Below are positions 55,082 to 62,969 of a stretch of DNA of 64,000 nt, piece after piece. Source of the stretch: Massilia sp. Se16.2.3 (GTDB lineage: Bacteria > Pseudomonadota > Gammaproteobacteria > Burkholderiales > Burkholderiaceae_D); contig NZ_CP050451.1 of the NCBI RefSeq assembly GCF_014171595.1, positions 4,340,001-4,404,000 on the forward strand. The letters are read 5' to 3'. Position 1 is the first letter of the stretch, and each line of letters begins with the position of its first letter. Under the pieces are notes generated by a model that was not told where the DNA came from, did no database searches, and saw nothing but the letters and a program-made list of their open reading frames with translations. Made by a program: the position numbers and the translations under genes.

Positions 55082-55282
55082 ATGGACAAGATCGGACGGC
55101 TGCGCTGCATGGCACAGGAAGCCCTTCAGGAATACCAGGCCGCGGTCAGCGCGGGTGGGGAGCCTTCCTTTCCGCAATGGGCCGACGACTTGATGGCCGT
55201 CTGTGAAATGGCCGAGTCTGCTACCAGCCCGACGCCGCGCCTGACCCGAGCTGCTGAACACTACAGCCTGCGCCTGAGTTGA
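55082..55282 (+). CDS. hypothetical 66-residue protein
   Basis: 66 aa from ATG 55082 (AGGAAATC upstream): MDKIGRLRCMAQEALQEYQA, then GEPSFPQWADDLMAVCEMAE. Amphipathic helical, acidic, no signal peptide. Codon use fits the genome, and the upstream region is AT-rich like a promoter. Divergent from the YjbH gene and convergent with the PglF-like gene. No family recognised. Confidence 0.55.
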   Translation: MDKIGRLRCMAQEALQEYQAAVSAGGEPSFPQWADDLMAVCEMAESATSPTPRLTRAAEHYSLRLS

Positions 55283-55346
55283 CACGCCTGCCAGGGCGTC
55301 TTGCCGCCACCGCGTCCCTATCCGCTTCTCCTGCACCATCCTGCAT

Positions 55347-57296
55347 TCAGCTGTTGGCAACCAGGTCCGCCTCCTCGCCCTGCCGCAGCTGTTCCAGGTG
55401 CACCCAGTCGACAATCTCGTCCGCAGGCCGGTAGCCCGCGACCAGCCCGTGCAGGATCAGCCTGATCTGGGCGACGTTGTTCGCCGCCAGCGCCGCTTCC
55501 AGCGTCGCCATCTTCGTCATCAACTGGTCCCAGGCAATTGCATCTTCACGCGCACGCATCACGCGCGGGTGGGCGGTGCCGGTCGGGTTATCGCCAATGA
55601 GCAGCTCTTCATAGAGTTTTTCGCCTGGCCGCAGCGCCGTAATGACGATCTCGATATCGCCCTCGGGCTGGTCTTCGTTCCTGAGCGACAGTCCCGACAA
55701 CTCGACCATGCGCCGCGCCAGGTCGATGATGCGCACCGGCGTTCCCATGTCGAGCACGAAGACGTCCCCGCCCTCGGCCATCGCACCAGCCTGGATGACC
55801 AGCTGTGCCGCTTCAGGAATGGTCATGAAGTAGCGCGTGATGTCGGCATGGGTCAGCGTGATTGGCCCGCCGCAGCGGATCTGCTCGCGAAACAGCGGCA
55901 CCACCGAGCCGCTCGAGCCGAGCACGTTACCGAAGCGCACCATCGAAAAGCGTGTCGCGCTGCCACGCAGCGCCATTCCCTGCAGCACCAGCTCGGCAAG
56001 CCGCTTGCTCGCTCCCATGACGTTGGTCGGCCGCACCGCCTTGTCGGTACTGATCAGCACGAAATCACGCACGCCGTATTCCGCCGCGGCCTTGACCGTG
56101 ACGAGGGTGCCGAGCACGTTGTTGCGCACGCCTTCGGCGGGGTTGTGTTCCACCAGCGGCACGTGCTTGTACGCGGCCGCGTGATAGATCGTGTCGGGCC
56201 GCCAGGTGCGCATGATCTCGCGCATGCGCGCGTCGTCGCGCACCGACGCCAGCATCGGCAACACGCGCACGCCGCTGCCAGCCGCGATTGCCTGCAGTTC
56301 CTGATGGATGGTGTACAAGGCGAATTCGCTCAGTTCGACGAGGATCAGCGTGAGCGGCTCGAGCTTCAGGATCTGGCGGCACAACTCGCTGCCGATGGAG
56401 CCGCCCGCGCCCGTGACCAGCACGATCTTGTTGCGGATATTCCGGTGCAGCAGGTCGTCGTCGGGCGGCACCGGATCGCGGCCCAGCAAGTCTTCGATAT
56501 CGAGCTCGTGCAGATCGCGCACGCGCACCTTCCCCTGCGCCAGGTCAGCCAGGCCAGGCAGGGTACGCACGTGCAGCGGCAGCTTCATGTCCTGGATGAC
56601 GCGCATGATCTCGGCGCGCCGGGAGCGGCCCACTGCCGGCAGTGCCAGCAGCAGATCGGTGACGCCTCGTTGCTTCACCAGCGCCGGCAAACCCGCCACC
56701 GCGTGCACGCGCAGGCCGTCGATCGTCCCGCCCTGCAGGTTGCGTGCGTCGTCGATGAAGCCACGCACCACCATTTCCTGGCCGCTCGCAAGCGAATTGG
56801 CAAGCTGACGCCCCGCCGAGCCGGCGCCATAGATCATCACCTGGGGTAGCGCGCGCCGTCCGGGATTGCGCACGTAGCGCGCACCCAGCAGGTAGCGTAC
56901 CGACAGGCGGCTGGCGCCGACCGTCACGAACAGCATCAGGGGAATGGCCAGTCCAATGCTGCGAGGCACCCCTGGAATGCCGATAAAAGTGAACAACAGC
57001 AGGAAGAACAAGCAGATCGCCGTGCTGGCCTTCACAAGCGCCATCAGTGCGTCGGCACCCGAAAACCGGAAGATCGCACGGTACATGCCCGAGATAACGT
57101 AGATCGGCACGGACAGGCCCACGGCAGCGATCAGGACACGCACCTGCGGCTCGGTAGGGAAGGTCCACTCCTCCAACCTGAGGCCGAAGGCAATCCAGAC
57201 ACACCCGACGCACAAACTTACATCCACCAGCAGTGCAAGCCCTCGCTTGACCGAGCGTGGCAGCGCAAGCAATCGATCTACAAACTTACTCATCAT
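55347..57296 (-). CDS. membrane UDP-GlcNAc 4,6-dehydratase (PglF/WbpM/CapD-like)
   Basis: 649 aa. Start ATG 57296 or 57293. Four N-terminal transmembrane segments (LALLVDVSLCVGCVWIAFGL, LMALVKASTAICLFFLLLFT), a first Rossmann-like domain (VMIYGAGSAGRQLANSLASG) and the catalytic SDR domain: VLVTGAGGSIGSELCRQIL, HAAAYKHVPLVEHNP, LISTDKAVRPTNVMGASKR. The TDK and MxxxK in place of the usual YxxxK are the signature of the large inverting or retaining 4,6-dehydratases. It makes UDP-4-keto-6-deoxy-GlcNAc, feeding the aminotransferase and acetyltransferase encoded just upstream in the operon (PglE- and PglD-like). Confidence 0.93.
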   Translation of the reverse strand: MMSKFVDRLLALPRSVKRGLALLVDVSLCVGCVWIAFGLRLEEWTFPTEPQVRVLIAAVGLSVPIYVISGMYRAIFRFSGADALMALVKASTAICLFFLLLFTFIGIPGVPRSIGLAIPLMLFVTVGASRLSVRYLLGARYVRNPGRRALPQVMIYGAGSAGRQLANSLASGQEMVVRGFIDDARNLQGGTIDGLRVHAVAGLPALVKQRGVTDLLLALPAVGRSRRAEIMRVIQDMKLPLHVRTLPGLADLAQGKVRVRDLHELDIEDLLGRDPVPPDDDLLHRNIRNKIVLVTGAGGSIGSELCRQILKLEPLTLILVELSEFALYTIHQELQAIAAGSGVRVLPMLASVRDDARMREIMRTWRPDTIYHAAAYKHVPLVEHNPAEGVRNNVLGTLVTVKAAAEYGVRDFVLISTDKAVRPTNVMGASKRLAELVLQGMALRGSATRFSMVRFGNVLGSSGSVVPLFREQIRCGGPITLTHADITRYFMTIPEAAQLVIQAGAMAEGGDVFVLDMGTPVRIIDLARRMVELSGLSLRNEDQPEGDIEIVITALRPGEKLYEELLIGDNPTGTAHPRVMRAREDAIAWDQLMTKMATLEAALAANNVAQIRLILHGLVAGYRPADEIVDWVHLEQLRQGEEADLVANS

Positions 57297-57396
57297 CACT
57301 TTCAGGGAGGCTTGCGCCTCTTCTATTTATTGCACCTGCCAGCCAGCACAGGTGTTTACCGGTATGTCGGCTGGGTTCGCACGCAGCCGGGTTTTG

Positions 57397-58587
57397 CTAG
57401 AGCGGAGCCGCCTTGCCGGCAGCGGCCGTGAACACCTCGTGGATCGCCGTGCAGGTGCGGTCGATCTCCTGGCCGGTGAGCGTCGGGTGGACCAGGAACA
57501 TCAGGCTGGTTTCGCCCAATTCCTTTGCCACCGGCAAGCGCTCGACAGGACGGAAACCGGTATCGTCAAAGGCTTTTTCGAGATAGACCTCGGAGCACGA
57601 GCCTTGGTAACAAGGCACGCCCAGCTTATTGATGGCCTCGACGATGCGGTCGCGGCTCCAGCCGGGGGCCAGCTTCTCGGGACGCACGTACACGTAGCAC
57701 TTGTAGTGCGCGTGCGTGAGGTCGTCCGGCAGCTGCGGCACGCGCACGACCTGGTGCATGCGGCAGGTGTTCCAGACCGTGCGGGCGTGCGTCGTGCGCG
57801 CCACAGTCCAGGCGGACATTCGCTGCAATTGAATGCGGCCAATCACAGCCTGCATTTCGAGCATGCGCCAGTTGGTCCCGAAGCTTTCGTGCAGCCAGCG
57901 GAAACCGGGCGCATGTTCGCGCTCGTACACCGCTTCATAGCTCTTGCCATGGTCCTTGAAGGCCCACATCTGGCGCCAGAGCGCTTCGCTATTGGTCGTG
58001 ACCATGCCGCCCTCGCCGCCGGTGGTCATGATCTTGTCCTGGCAAAAACTCCAGGCGCCGACATGACCAATGGAACCGAGCATGCGGCCTTTGTACATCG
58101 CACCATGGGCCTGCGCGCAATCCTCGATGACCTGGAAGCCGTGCTCCGCGGCCAGGGCCATGATCGGATCCATGTCGCAGGGCCAGCCCGCCAGGTGGAC
58201 GCAAATGACCGCCTTGGTATTGGGCGTGATGACCTTGGCGATCGTGGCGGCCGACAGGTTGCCGCTGTCGGCTTCCACATCGGCGAACACCGGTGTCGCG
58301 CCCGCGTTGGCGACGCAGGAAATGCTGGCGATGAAGGTGCGCGGGGTGACCACGACTTCGTCGCCCGGACCGATGTTCATCGCTGTCAGGGCGACGTCCA
58401 GCGCCAGCGTTCCATTGGCGACCGCAACGGCGTGCGCCGTGCCGCACCAAGCGGCGAATTCCTTTTCGAACTGGCGGGTTTCAAGGCCGGTCCAGTAGTT
58501 GACTTTGTTCGACAGCAGGACTTGATGGACTGCGGAAGCTTCCTCGTCCGTGAAGCTGGGCCAAGGGGAAAACTGAGTATTGAGCAT
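57397..58587 (-). CDS. DegT/DnrJ/EryC1-family sugar aminotransferase (PglE-like)
   Basis: 396 aa from ATG 58587; the frame extends to 58626 but only through a TTG. PLP fold type I: VANGTLALDVALTAMNIGPG, DEVVVTPRTFIASISCVANA, FADVEADSGNLSA, VIEDCAQAHGAMYKGRMLGS and the Schiff-base Lys in SFCQDKIMTTGGEGGM. The GTNWRMLEMQAVIGRIQLQR segment is typical. It would put the amino group on C4 of the keto-sugar made by the PglF-like enzyme. Immediately before the acetyltransferase in the same operon. Confidence 0.9.
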   Translation of the reverse strand: MLNTQFSPWPSFTDEEASAVHQVLLSNKVNYWTGLETRQFEKEFAAWCGTAHAVAVANGTLALDVALTAMNIGPGDEVVVTPRTFIASISCVANAGATPVFADVEADSGNLSAATIAKVITPNTKAVICVHLAGWPCDMDPIMALAAEHGFQVIEDCAQAHGAMYKGRMLGSIGHVGAWSFCQDKIMTTGGEGGMVTTNSEALWRQMWAFKDHGKSYEAVYEREHAPGFRWLHESFGTNWRMLEMQAVIGRIQLQRMSAWTVARTTHARTVWNTCRMHQVVRVPQLPDDLTHAHYKCYVYVRPEKLAPGWSRDRIVEAINKLGVPCYQGSCSEVYLEKAFDDTGFRPVERLPVAKELGETSLMFLVHPTLTGQEIDRTCTAIHEVFTAAAGKAAPL

Positions 58588-58626
58588 GTGAACCTGATCT
58601 ATCTTTTCTGAGCTGTACTGCGTCAA

Positions 58627-59256
58627 TCAAAACGCCATGGCACCAATCGGCCTGGCTGGATTACCAACTACGGTTACCCCATCAGGCACGGGATTCACCA
58701 CGACCGCCCCGGCCCCGACCATTGCACCTGCGCCGATACGGATGCCCTGGCGCACTGCCGCGCCCACGCCGATCCAGCTGGCGGCGCCCACGTGGACATT
58801 TCCGGACAAATGCGCGCCCGGGCTGATATGCACCGCCGTGCCGAGCATGCAGTCGTGGTCGACCGTTGCGCCTGTGTTGACGATTCCGGCGTCGCCAATG
58901 CGGGAATCGATGTTCACCACCGCCCCAGCCATGACGACACACCCTGCACCAAGAACCGCATGTGGGCTGACCCAGGCGCGCGGATGAATGATGGTCGCGC
59001 ACCGTCCTCCCGCGGACAGCAGAACGTCATGCTTTTCCATCCTGACCGTGCAGTTTCCGATCGCGACGATCGCGCCATCGAATTCGCCAATGCGCGCGAG
59101 CAGCTGTGCTGTATCGCCGGCCACCTCCCACGGGCCGATCCGCGTCAAGCCAGGCCAGGCATCGTCGAAGAAAACAATTCTTTCCCAGCCGGCCGCAACG
59201 GCCGTGTCGGCCACGACCTTGCCGTGACCGCTTGCTCCAAGTATCGCCAGTTGCAT
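58627..59256 (-). CDS. NeuD/PglD-family sugar acetyltransferase
   Basis: 209 aa from ATG 59256. N-terminal Rossmann-like domain (MQLAILGASGHGKVVADTAV), then left-handed beta-helix hexapeptide repeats (NIDSRIGDAGIVNTGATVDH, GAVVVNPVPDGVTVVGNPAR). GATVDHDCMLG carries the catalytic His of PglD/PerB-type enzymes. It acetylates the C4 amino sugar to give UDP-2,4-diacetamido-2,4,6-trideoxy-glucose (diacetylbacillosamine). Next to PglE- and PglC-like genes in the right order. Confidence 0.9.
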   Translation of the reverse strand: MQLAILGASGHGKVVADTAVAAGWERIVFFDDAWPGLTRIGPWEVAGDTAQLLARIGEFDGAIVAIGNCTVRMEKHDVLLSAGGRCATIIHPRAWVSPHAVLGAGCVVMAGAVVNIDSRIGDAGIVNTGATVDHDCMLGTAVHISPGAHLSGNVHVGAASWIGVGAAVRQGIRIGAGAMVGAGAVVVNPVPDGVTVVGNPARPIGAMAF

Positions 59257-59269
59257 GGTCGTTCTTCCC

Positions 59270-59863
59270 CTAGTCCGCGCCGCCGGTGAAGCGCGGCATG
59301 CTGGCATCGCCTGCCGCACTGATTCCTTCGCGGATCAGCACCTTCTTCACGGTGAGCCAGAGGATTTTCATGTCGAGCCAGATCGAGCGGTTATCCACGT
59401 ACCAGACGTCAAGCCTGAACTTTTCATTCCAGCTCAGGGCGTTGCGACCGTTGACTTGCGCCCAGCCGGTGATGCCTGGCCTTACCTCGTGGCGACGGGC
59501 CTGGTCCTGCGTGTACAGATCGAGGTACTCGACCAGCAAGGGCCGCGGCCCGACCAGGCTCATCTCGCCTTTGAGCACGTTCCACAATTCGGGAAGTTCG
59601 TCGATGCTGCTCGAGCGGAGAAAGCGCCCGAATCGCGTCAGCCGCACGGAATCGGGCAGAAGCTCGCCTGCTTCGTCACGCGCATCGGTCATCGTGCGGA
59701 ATTTCACCATCTCGAATACCTTGCCATCGATGCCCGGGCGCTTCTGCCGGAACAGCACCGGCGAGCCCAATTTCCGGCGCAGAACCAGCGCAAACAGCGC
59801 CAGCGGCACCGCCAGGACGAGCAAGGCAGTCGCGGCAACCAGTAAGTCAAACAGCCGTTTCAA
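59270..59863 (-). CDS. initiating phosphoglycosyl transferase (PglC-like bacterial sugar transferase)
   Basis: 197 aa. Start TTG 59863, one base after the upstream stop and behind GGAG; no ATG fits. Short monotopic form: one N-terminal re-entrant hydrophobic segment (KRLFDLLVAATALLVLAVPL), then FRQKRPGIDGKVFEMVKFRT, SSIDELPELWNVLKGEMSLV (catalytic Asp-Glu), GPRPLLVEYL and RPGITGWAQVNGRN. The lack of an extra membrane domain is PglC-like. It moves diacetylbacillosamine-1-phosphate to undecaprenyl phosphate and starts repeat-unit assembly. Confidence 0.93.
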   Translation of the reverse strand: MKRLFDLLVAATALLVLAVPLALFALVLRRKLGSPVLFRQKRPGIDGKVFEMVKFRTMTDARDEAGELLPDSVRLTRFGRFLRSSSIDELPELWNVLKGEMSLVGPRPLLVEYLDLYTQDQARRHEVRPGITGWAQVNGRNALSWNEKFRLDVWYVDNRSIWLDMKILWLTVKKVLIREGISAAGDASMPRFTGGAD

Positions 59864-59864
59864 T

Positions 59865-61124
59865 TCATTTCTCCGTCACGCAATCAGTATAAAAAGACCT
59901 CATCCGCTCCCAGTGAGCCGTCCTTTCGAAACGCTCCTGTACGACGCTGCGCGCCCGCTGCCCCATCTGCGACAGGACCTGAGGTTCGACACCCATCGCC
60001 TCCTTCATGCAGCTTGCCAGGGCGTCGGCAGAGCGAGGCGGCACAAGCCATCCGTTACTTTCAGGCGAAATCACTTCATTGCAGCCGCTGATATCCGACG
60101 CGATCGAAGGAACACCCATCGCACCGGCCTGCAGGACCACATTCGGAAAGCCTTCCCGATAACTCGGCAGGACCAGGACGTCGGCAGCGGCCAAGGCCGG
60201 ACGCACATCGTTCTGGTATCCGAGGCGATGGATACGCCGGTGCGTCGATATCGCCGCAAGCGCACCCGTTTCTGCAGGCGCCGACAGGTCGACCGCACCG
60301 ACGATGAGCAGGTGCGCGGACTCCGGCAGCGTACCGAATGCCTCGACGAGCTCCGCAATACCCTTGTCCCGATTGAGGCGCCCAATGAAGCAGAATACGA
60401 AGGCGCCGTCGCCGATGCCCAGGTCGCGTCGTAACACGTGCGCCTGGCCCGTGACCGCGCCGGCCTCGGGGGAAAAGAACTGCGTGTCGACCCCCGCAAT
60501 GTTGCCGTGTCCGATCACCTCCAGCCGCTTGCCGGTGATGCGCGATCCCGTGAGATCCCTGCGCACGCCCTCCCCTTCAGGCACCACGCGCGTGGCACAC
60601 ATGCAGATCAATTTGTCGAGTGCGATGTACAACAATCGCTGCATGCCAACCGCGGTCGGGAAAAGCAGTCCGGTAAAGGTGTGCACGCGCACCGGAACGC
60701 GGCAAACCCAGGCGGCAAGCATCGTGATCAAGCCGGCTTTGGGCGTGTACGAGTGAATGACGTCCGGCCGCAGCTTGCGGATATGCGCGATCATCGCCAG
60801 CAAGGCCTTCATATCGGCCACCGGATCGATACGCCGCACCATGGGCACTTCGGCGACCGGCACGCATTCGCGCTCGCGAATCGCGTCGACCGTATCGCCA
60901 GCGCTCGTCGCCAGCGACACGTCGAAATACGCCGACAGGAAACGGGGCTGGAGACCGAGGATCGAATGCAGGGTTTCGGGGACGGTGGTCGTGATCAGCA
61001 GTTTTTTTACATTGCTGCTTGTTTTTTCGACTCGCGAAGTGTCACCTGAGGCACGTTTAACCACAAACAGGTCGCGAAAAACCCTGAGCAATATGGCCGT
61101 ACGTGCATGAGTTATATGTTTCAC
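59865..61124 (-). CDS. family-4 glycosyltransferase (PglA-like)
   Basis: 419 aa from GTG 61124 (AGGTAGGG upstream). N-terminal part KKLLITTTVPETLHSILGLQ, then VIHSYTPKAGLITMLAAWVC and VRVHTFTGLLFPTAV; C-terminal GT-B half with FVFCFIGRLNRDKGIAELVE, ADVLVLPSYREGFPNVVLQA and GWLVPPRSADALASCMKEAM. The EGFPNVVLEA-type motif with the Glu and the H-S-Y-T-P-K segment are those of GT4 enzymes that add HexNAc to a lipid-linked bacillosamine, as PglA does. Second sugar of the unit, probable. Confidence 0.87.
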   Translation of the reverse strand: MKHITHARTAILLRVFRDLFVVKRASGDTSRVEKTSSNVKKLLITTTVPETLHSILGLQPRFLSAYFDVSLATSAGDTVDAIRERECVPVAEVPMVRRIDPVADMKALLAMIAHIRKLRPDVIHSYTPKAGLITMLAAWVCRVPVRVHTFTGLLFPTAVGMQRLLYIALDKLICMCATRVVPEGEGVRRDLTGSRITGKRLEVIGHGNIAGVDTQFFSPEAGAVTGQAHVLRRDLGIGDGAFVFCFIGRLNRDKGIAELVEAFGTLPESAHLLIVGAVDLSAPAETGALAAISTHRRIHRLGYQNDVRPALAAADVLVLPSYREGFPNVVLQAGAMGVPSIASDISGCNEVISPESNGWLVPPRSADALASCMKEAMGVEPQVLSQMGQRARSVVQERFERTAHWERMRSFYTDCVTEK

Positions 61125-61135
61125 TCACCCTACCT

Positions 61136-62155
61136 TTAAGCAATTGCCGGCAGCAGGAAGGACCCCATTGCAAGCGTAAGAAAGATAGGCAGAATTACCT
61201 TGGAGAAGCGGCGAAAGCGTCCTGAGGAAAACAAGATCAATCCGAGTATGACAGACATAAAAATCCAGGCCGGGTACAAGTAGCGATCCGAATAGCCGAC
61301 GTAGCCGAAAGCGACAAACGGAACCATCAATACCAGATAAACTTTCAAGTTTTCTCGAATGAATATCCGCAAATTGGATTCACTAACCAACCGTGACAGT
61401 GCATACATGACTCCAAAAGCACACCAAGTAAAAAGAAGAAAGTCCAGTCGAATCCCCCCTTGGTATTCAGATTCCGCGCCATATGTCAGCATGGCGTTTA
61501 GAAACGACAGACCCAACTGTTCGGCCAAAAATACCACTATTATTTGAGTTACGCCCGAGATATACAACACGGAACCCGCGAACACGAATATTACCAAACG
61601 CCGGAAACTCAACGCCAGCAAAAAGCATGGCAGCACATACAAGCCGCTGCTGAAGTGAAAGGCGCACGCCAATGCCGAGCTAATCGCAAACCAAGTCCAT
61701 TGTTTTCGCAAAAATCCTAGCGTCGCCATATATAGAAGAACCGACGCAATACCTTGGCGCAAAATATTGATATGTGAAGAAAGAAAGAAAGGCGAACATA
61801 AAAGCGCGCTAGCAATCGAATAGAAAAGGACGCTTCGATCCTGCTTCGATAATGTACTACCTTGTGTGAGTTGGGTGACATACGCCATGTAAAGAGCCCA
61901 CAAGGTCAACGATATCGCCGAAAAATAGAACTCCGTCCCGAAGCCAAGGCCGGCGATCATAAGCGTGAGATATTGGAAGCCGGGCTCAAATCCTTCGTGA
62001 AGACACATGCAACCGCCGATGACACGGTATAGCTCAGCATAATTCTCAGTATCAGTACCCACATCTAAACTGCGCGCACCAATTATTTTTGCGGCCAGTA
62101 CCAAAATTGACAGAAGAAGTAATGGCATCCGGATTGGCCATAGTATGCTACGCAT
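61136..62155 (-). CDS. EpsG/Wzy-like polysaccharide polymerase
   Basis: 339 aa, about ten transmembrane segments. EpsG pattern: ARSLDVGTDTENYAELYRVI near the N-terminus, FEPGFQYLTLMIAGLGFG, SSHINILRQGIASVLLYMAT, AFHFSSGLYVLPCFLLAL. It polymerises lipid-linked repeat units on the periplasmic side in Wzx/Wzy systems. No flippase (Wzx) is in the window; it is probably upstream, beyond 64000. Codon use and base composition shift clearly towards A+T from here on. Confidence 0.85.
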   Translation of the reverse strand: MRSILWPIRMPLLLLSILVLAAKIIGARSLDVGTDTENYAELYRVIGGCMCLHEGFEPGFQYLTLMIAGLGFGTEFYFSAISLTLWALYMAYVTQLTQGSTLSKQDRSVLFYSIASALLCSPFFLSSHINILRQGIASVLLYMATLGFLRKQWTWFAISSALACAFHFSSGLYVLPCFLLALSFRRLVIFVFAGSVLYISGVTQIIVVFLAEQLGLSFLNAMLTYGAESEYQGGIRLDFLLFTWCAFGVMYALSRLVSESNLRIFIRENLKVYLVLMVPFVAFGYVGYSDRYLYPAWIFMSVILGLILFSSGRFRRFSKVILPIFLTLAMGSFLLPAIA

Positions 62156-62969
62156 AGAATTTCCGGAAACGATTACGGATACCAGAGACAGCTATCCGTC
62201 TTAACAACTTCAAGCACGAAAATGTAACTGCGAGCGACAATTCGATTGCCGATATATATTTCTGCTTGCGCAAACGCTTCAGCGTCTCTAACTCAGCAGC
62301 CTGCATGCTCAACAAGTTACCGCTCAAGCCTGCTTCTCCGAAAGGGGCAGCGAATCTGCTTCCTAACGGTTGGTGGATCAGGGCTGCCTCGAATCCAGAA
62401 AACAGCAGCGTCAACCAGAGCAAGTAGTCTTCCGAACGACGCTTCTCAGCATCGAAGCGCACGGGCAAGTCCTTCTTCAACATAACTGAAGACGTTGCAA
62501 AACAGTTTCGCAATAAGAGTTTTCTTGCACCGATTAATTCGATACCCTTTTTTTCAGATAATTCTGAAGCTGTTCGCTGAACCTGCGTCATCACGGACAC
62601 GAGATGGCCCGAAAAGGCGACGTTCGGAATCTGCTCCATCAAGTTAAATTGAACTTCGATCTTCTTCGGATGCCAACAATCATCTGCGTCAAGAAATGCC
62701 ACATATTTTGTTGCGACCTCGCTCCAGCCGTAATTTCTGGCAACTGAAGCACCACCGTTGACCGGGTTCTGTAAAACTTTTACCGACGAATGAGCGAGCG
62801 AAATTGCCGTTATCACATCGTAGGTCTGATCAGTACTTCGGTCATCGATCAAGATGATTTGCTCAGGCAATACCGTCTGTTCTAACACAGAGGTGACTGC
62901 GCGACCAATTGTGTCTACGCAGTTATAGCATGGGATCACGACCGTTATCGAAACTGTATTTTTCATCAT
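62148..62969 (-). CDS. family-2 glycosyltransferase
   Basis: 273 aa from ATG 62969, overlapping the upstream TGA by four bases. GT-A fold: SITVVIPCYNCVDTIGRAVT, IILIDDRSTDQTYDVI, NGGASVARNYG, VAFLDADDCWHPKKIE and a late RRSEDYLLWLTLLF (catalytic base region). Typical single-sugar transferase for repeat-unit assembly on the cytoplasmic face. No membrane segments. Ends eight bases inside the polymerase gene. More AT-rich than the body of the window. Confidence 0.9.
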   Translation of the reverse strand: MMKNTVSITVVIPCYNCVDTIGRAVTSVLEQTVLPEQIILIDDRSTDQTYDVITAISLAHSSVKVLQNPVNGGASVARNYGWSEVATKYVAFLDADDCWHPKKIEVQFNLMEQIPNVAFSGHLVSVMTQVQRTASELSEKKGIELIGARKLLLRNCFATSSVMLKKDLPVRFDAEKRRSEDYLLWLTLLFSGFEAALIHQPLGSRFAAPFGEAGLSGNLLSMQAAELETLKRLRKQKYISAIELSLAVTFSCLKLLRRIAVSGIRNRFRKFYA

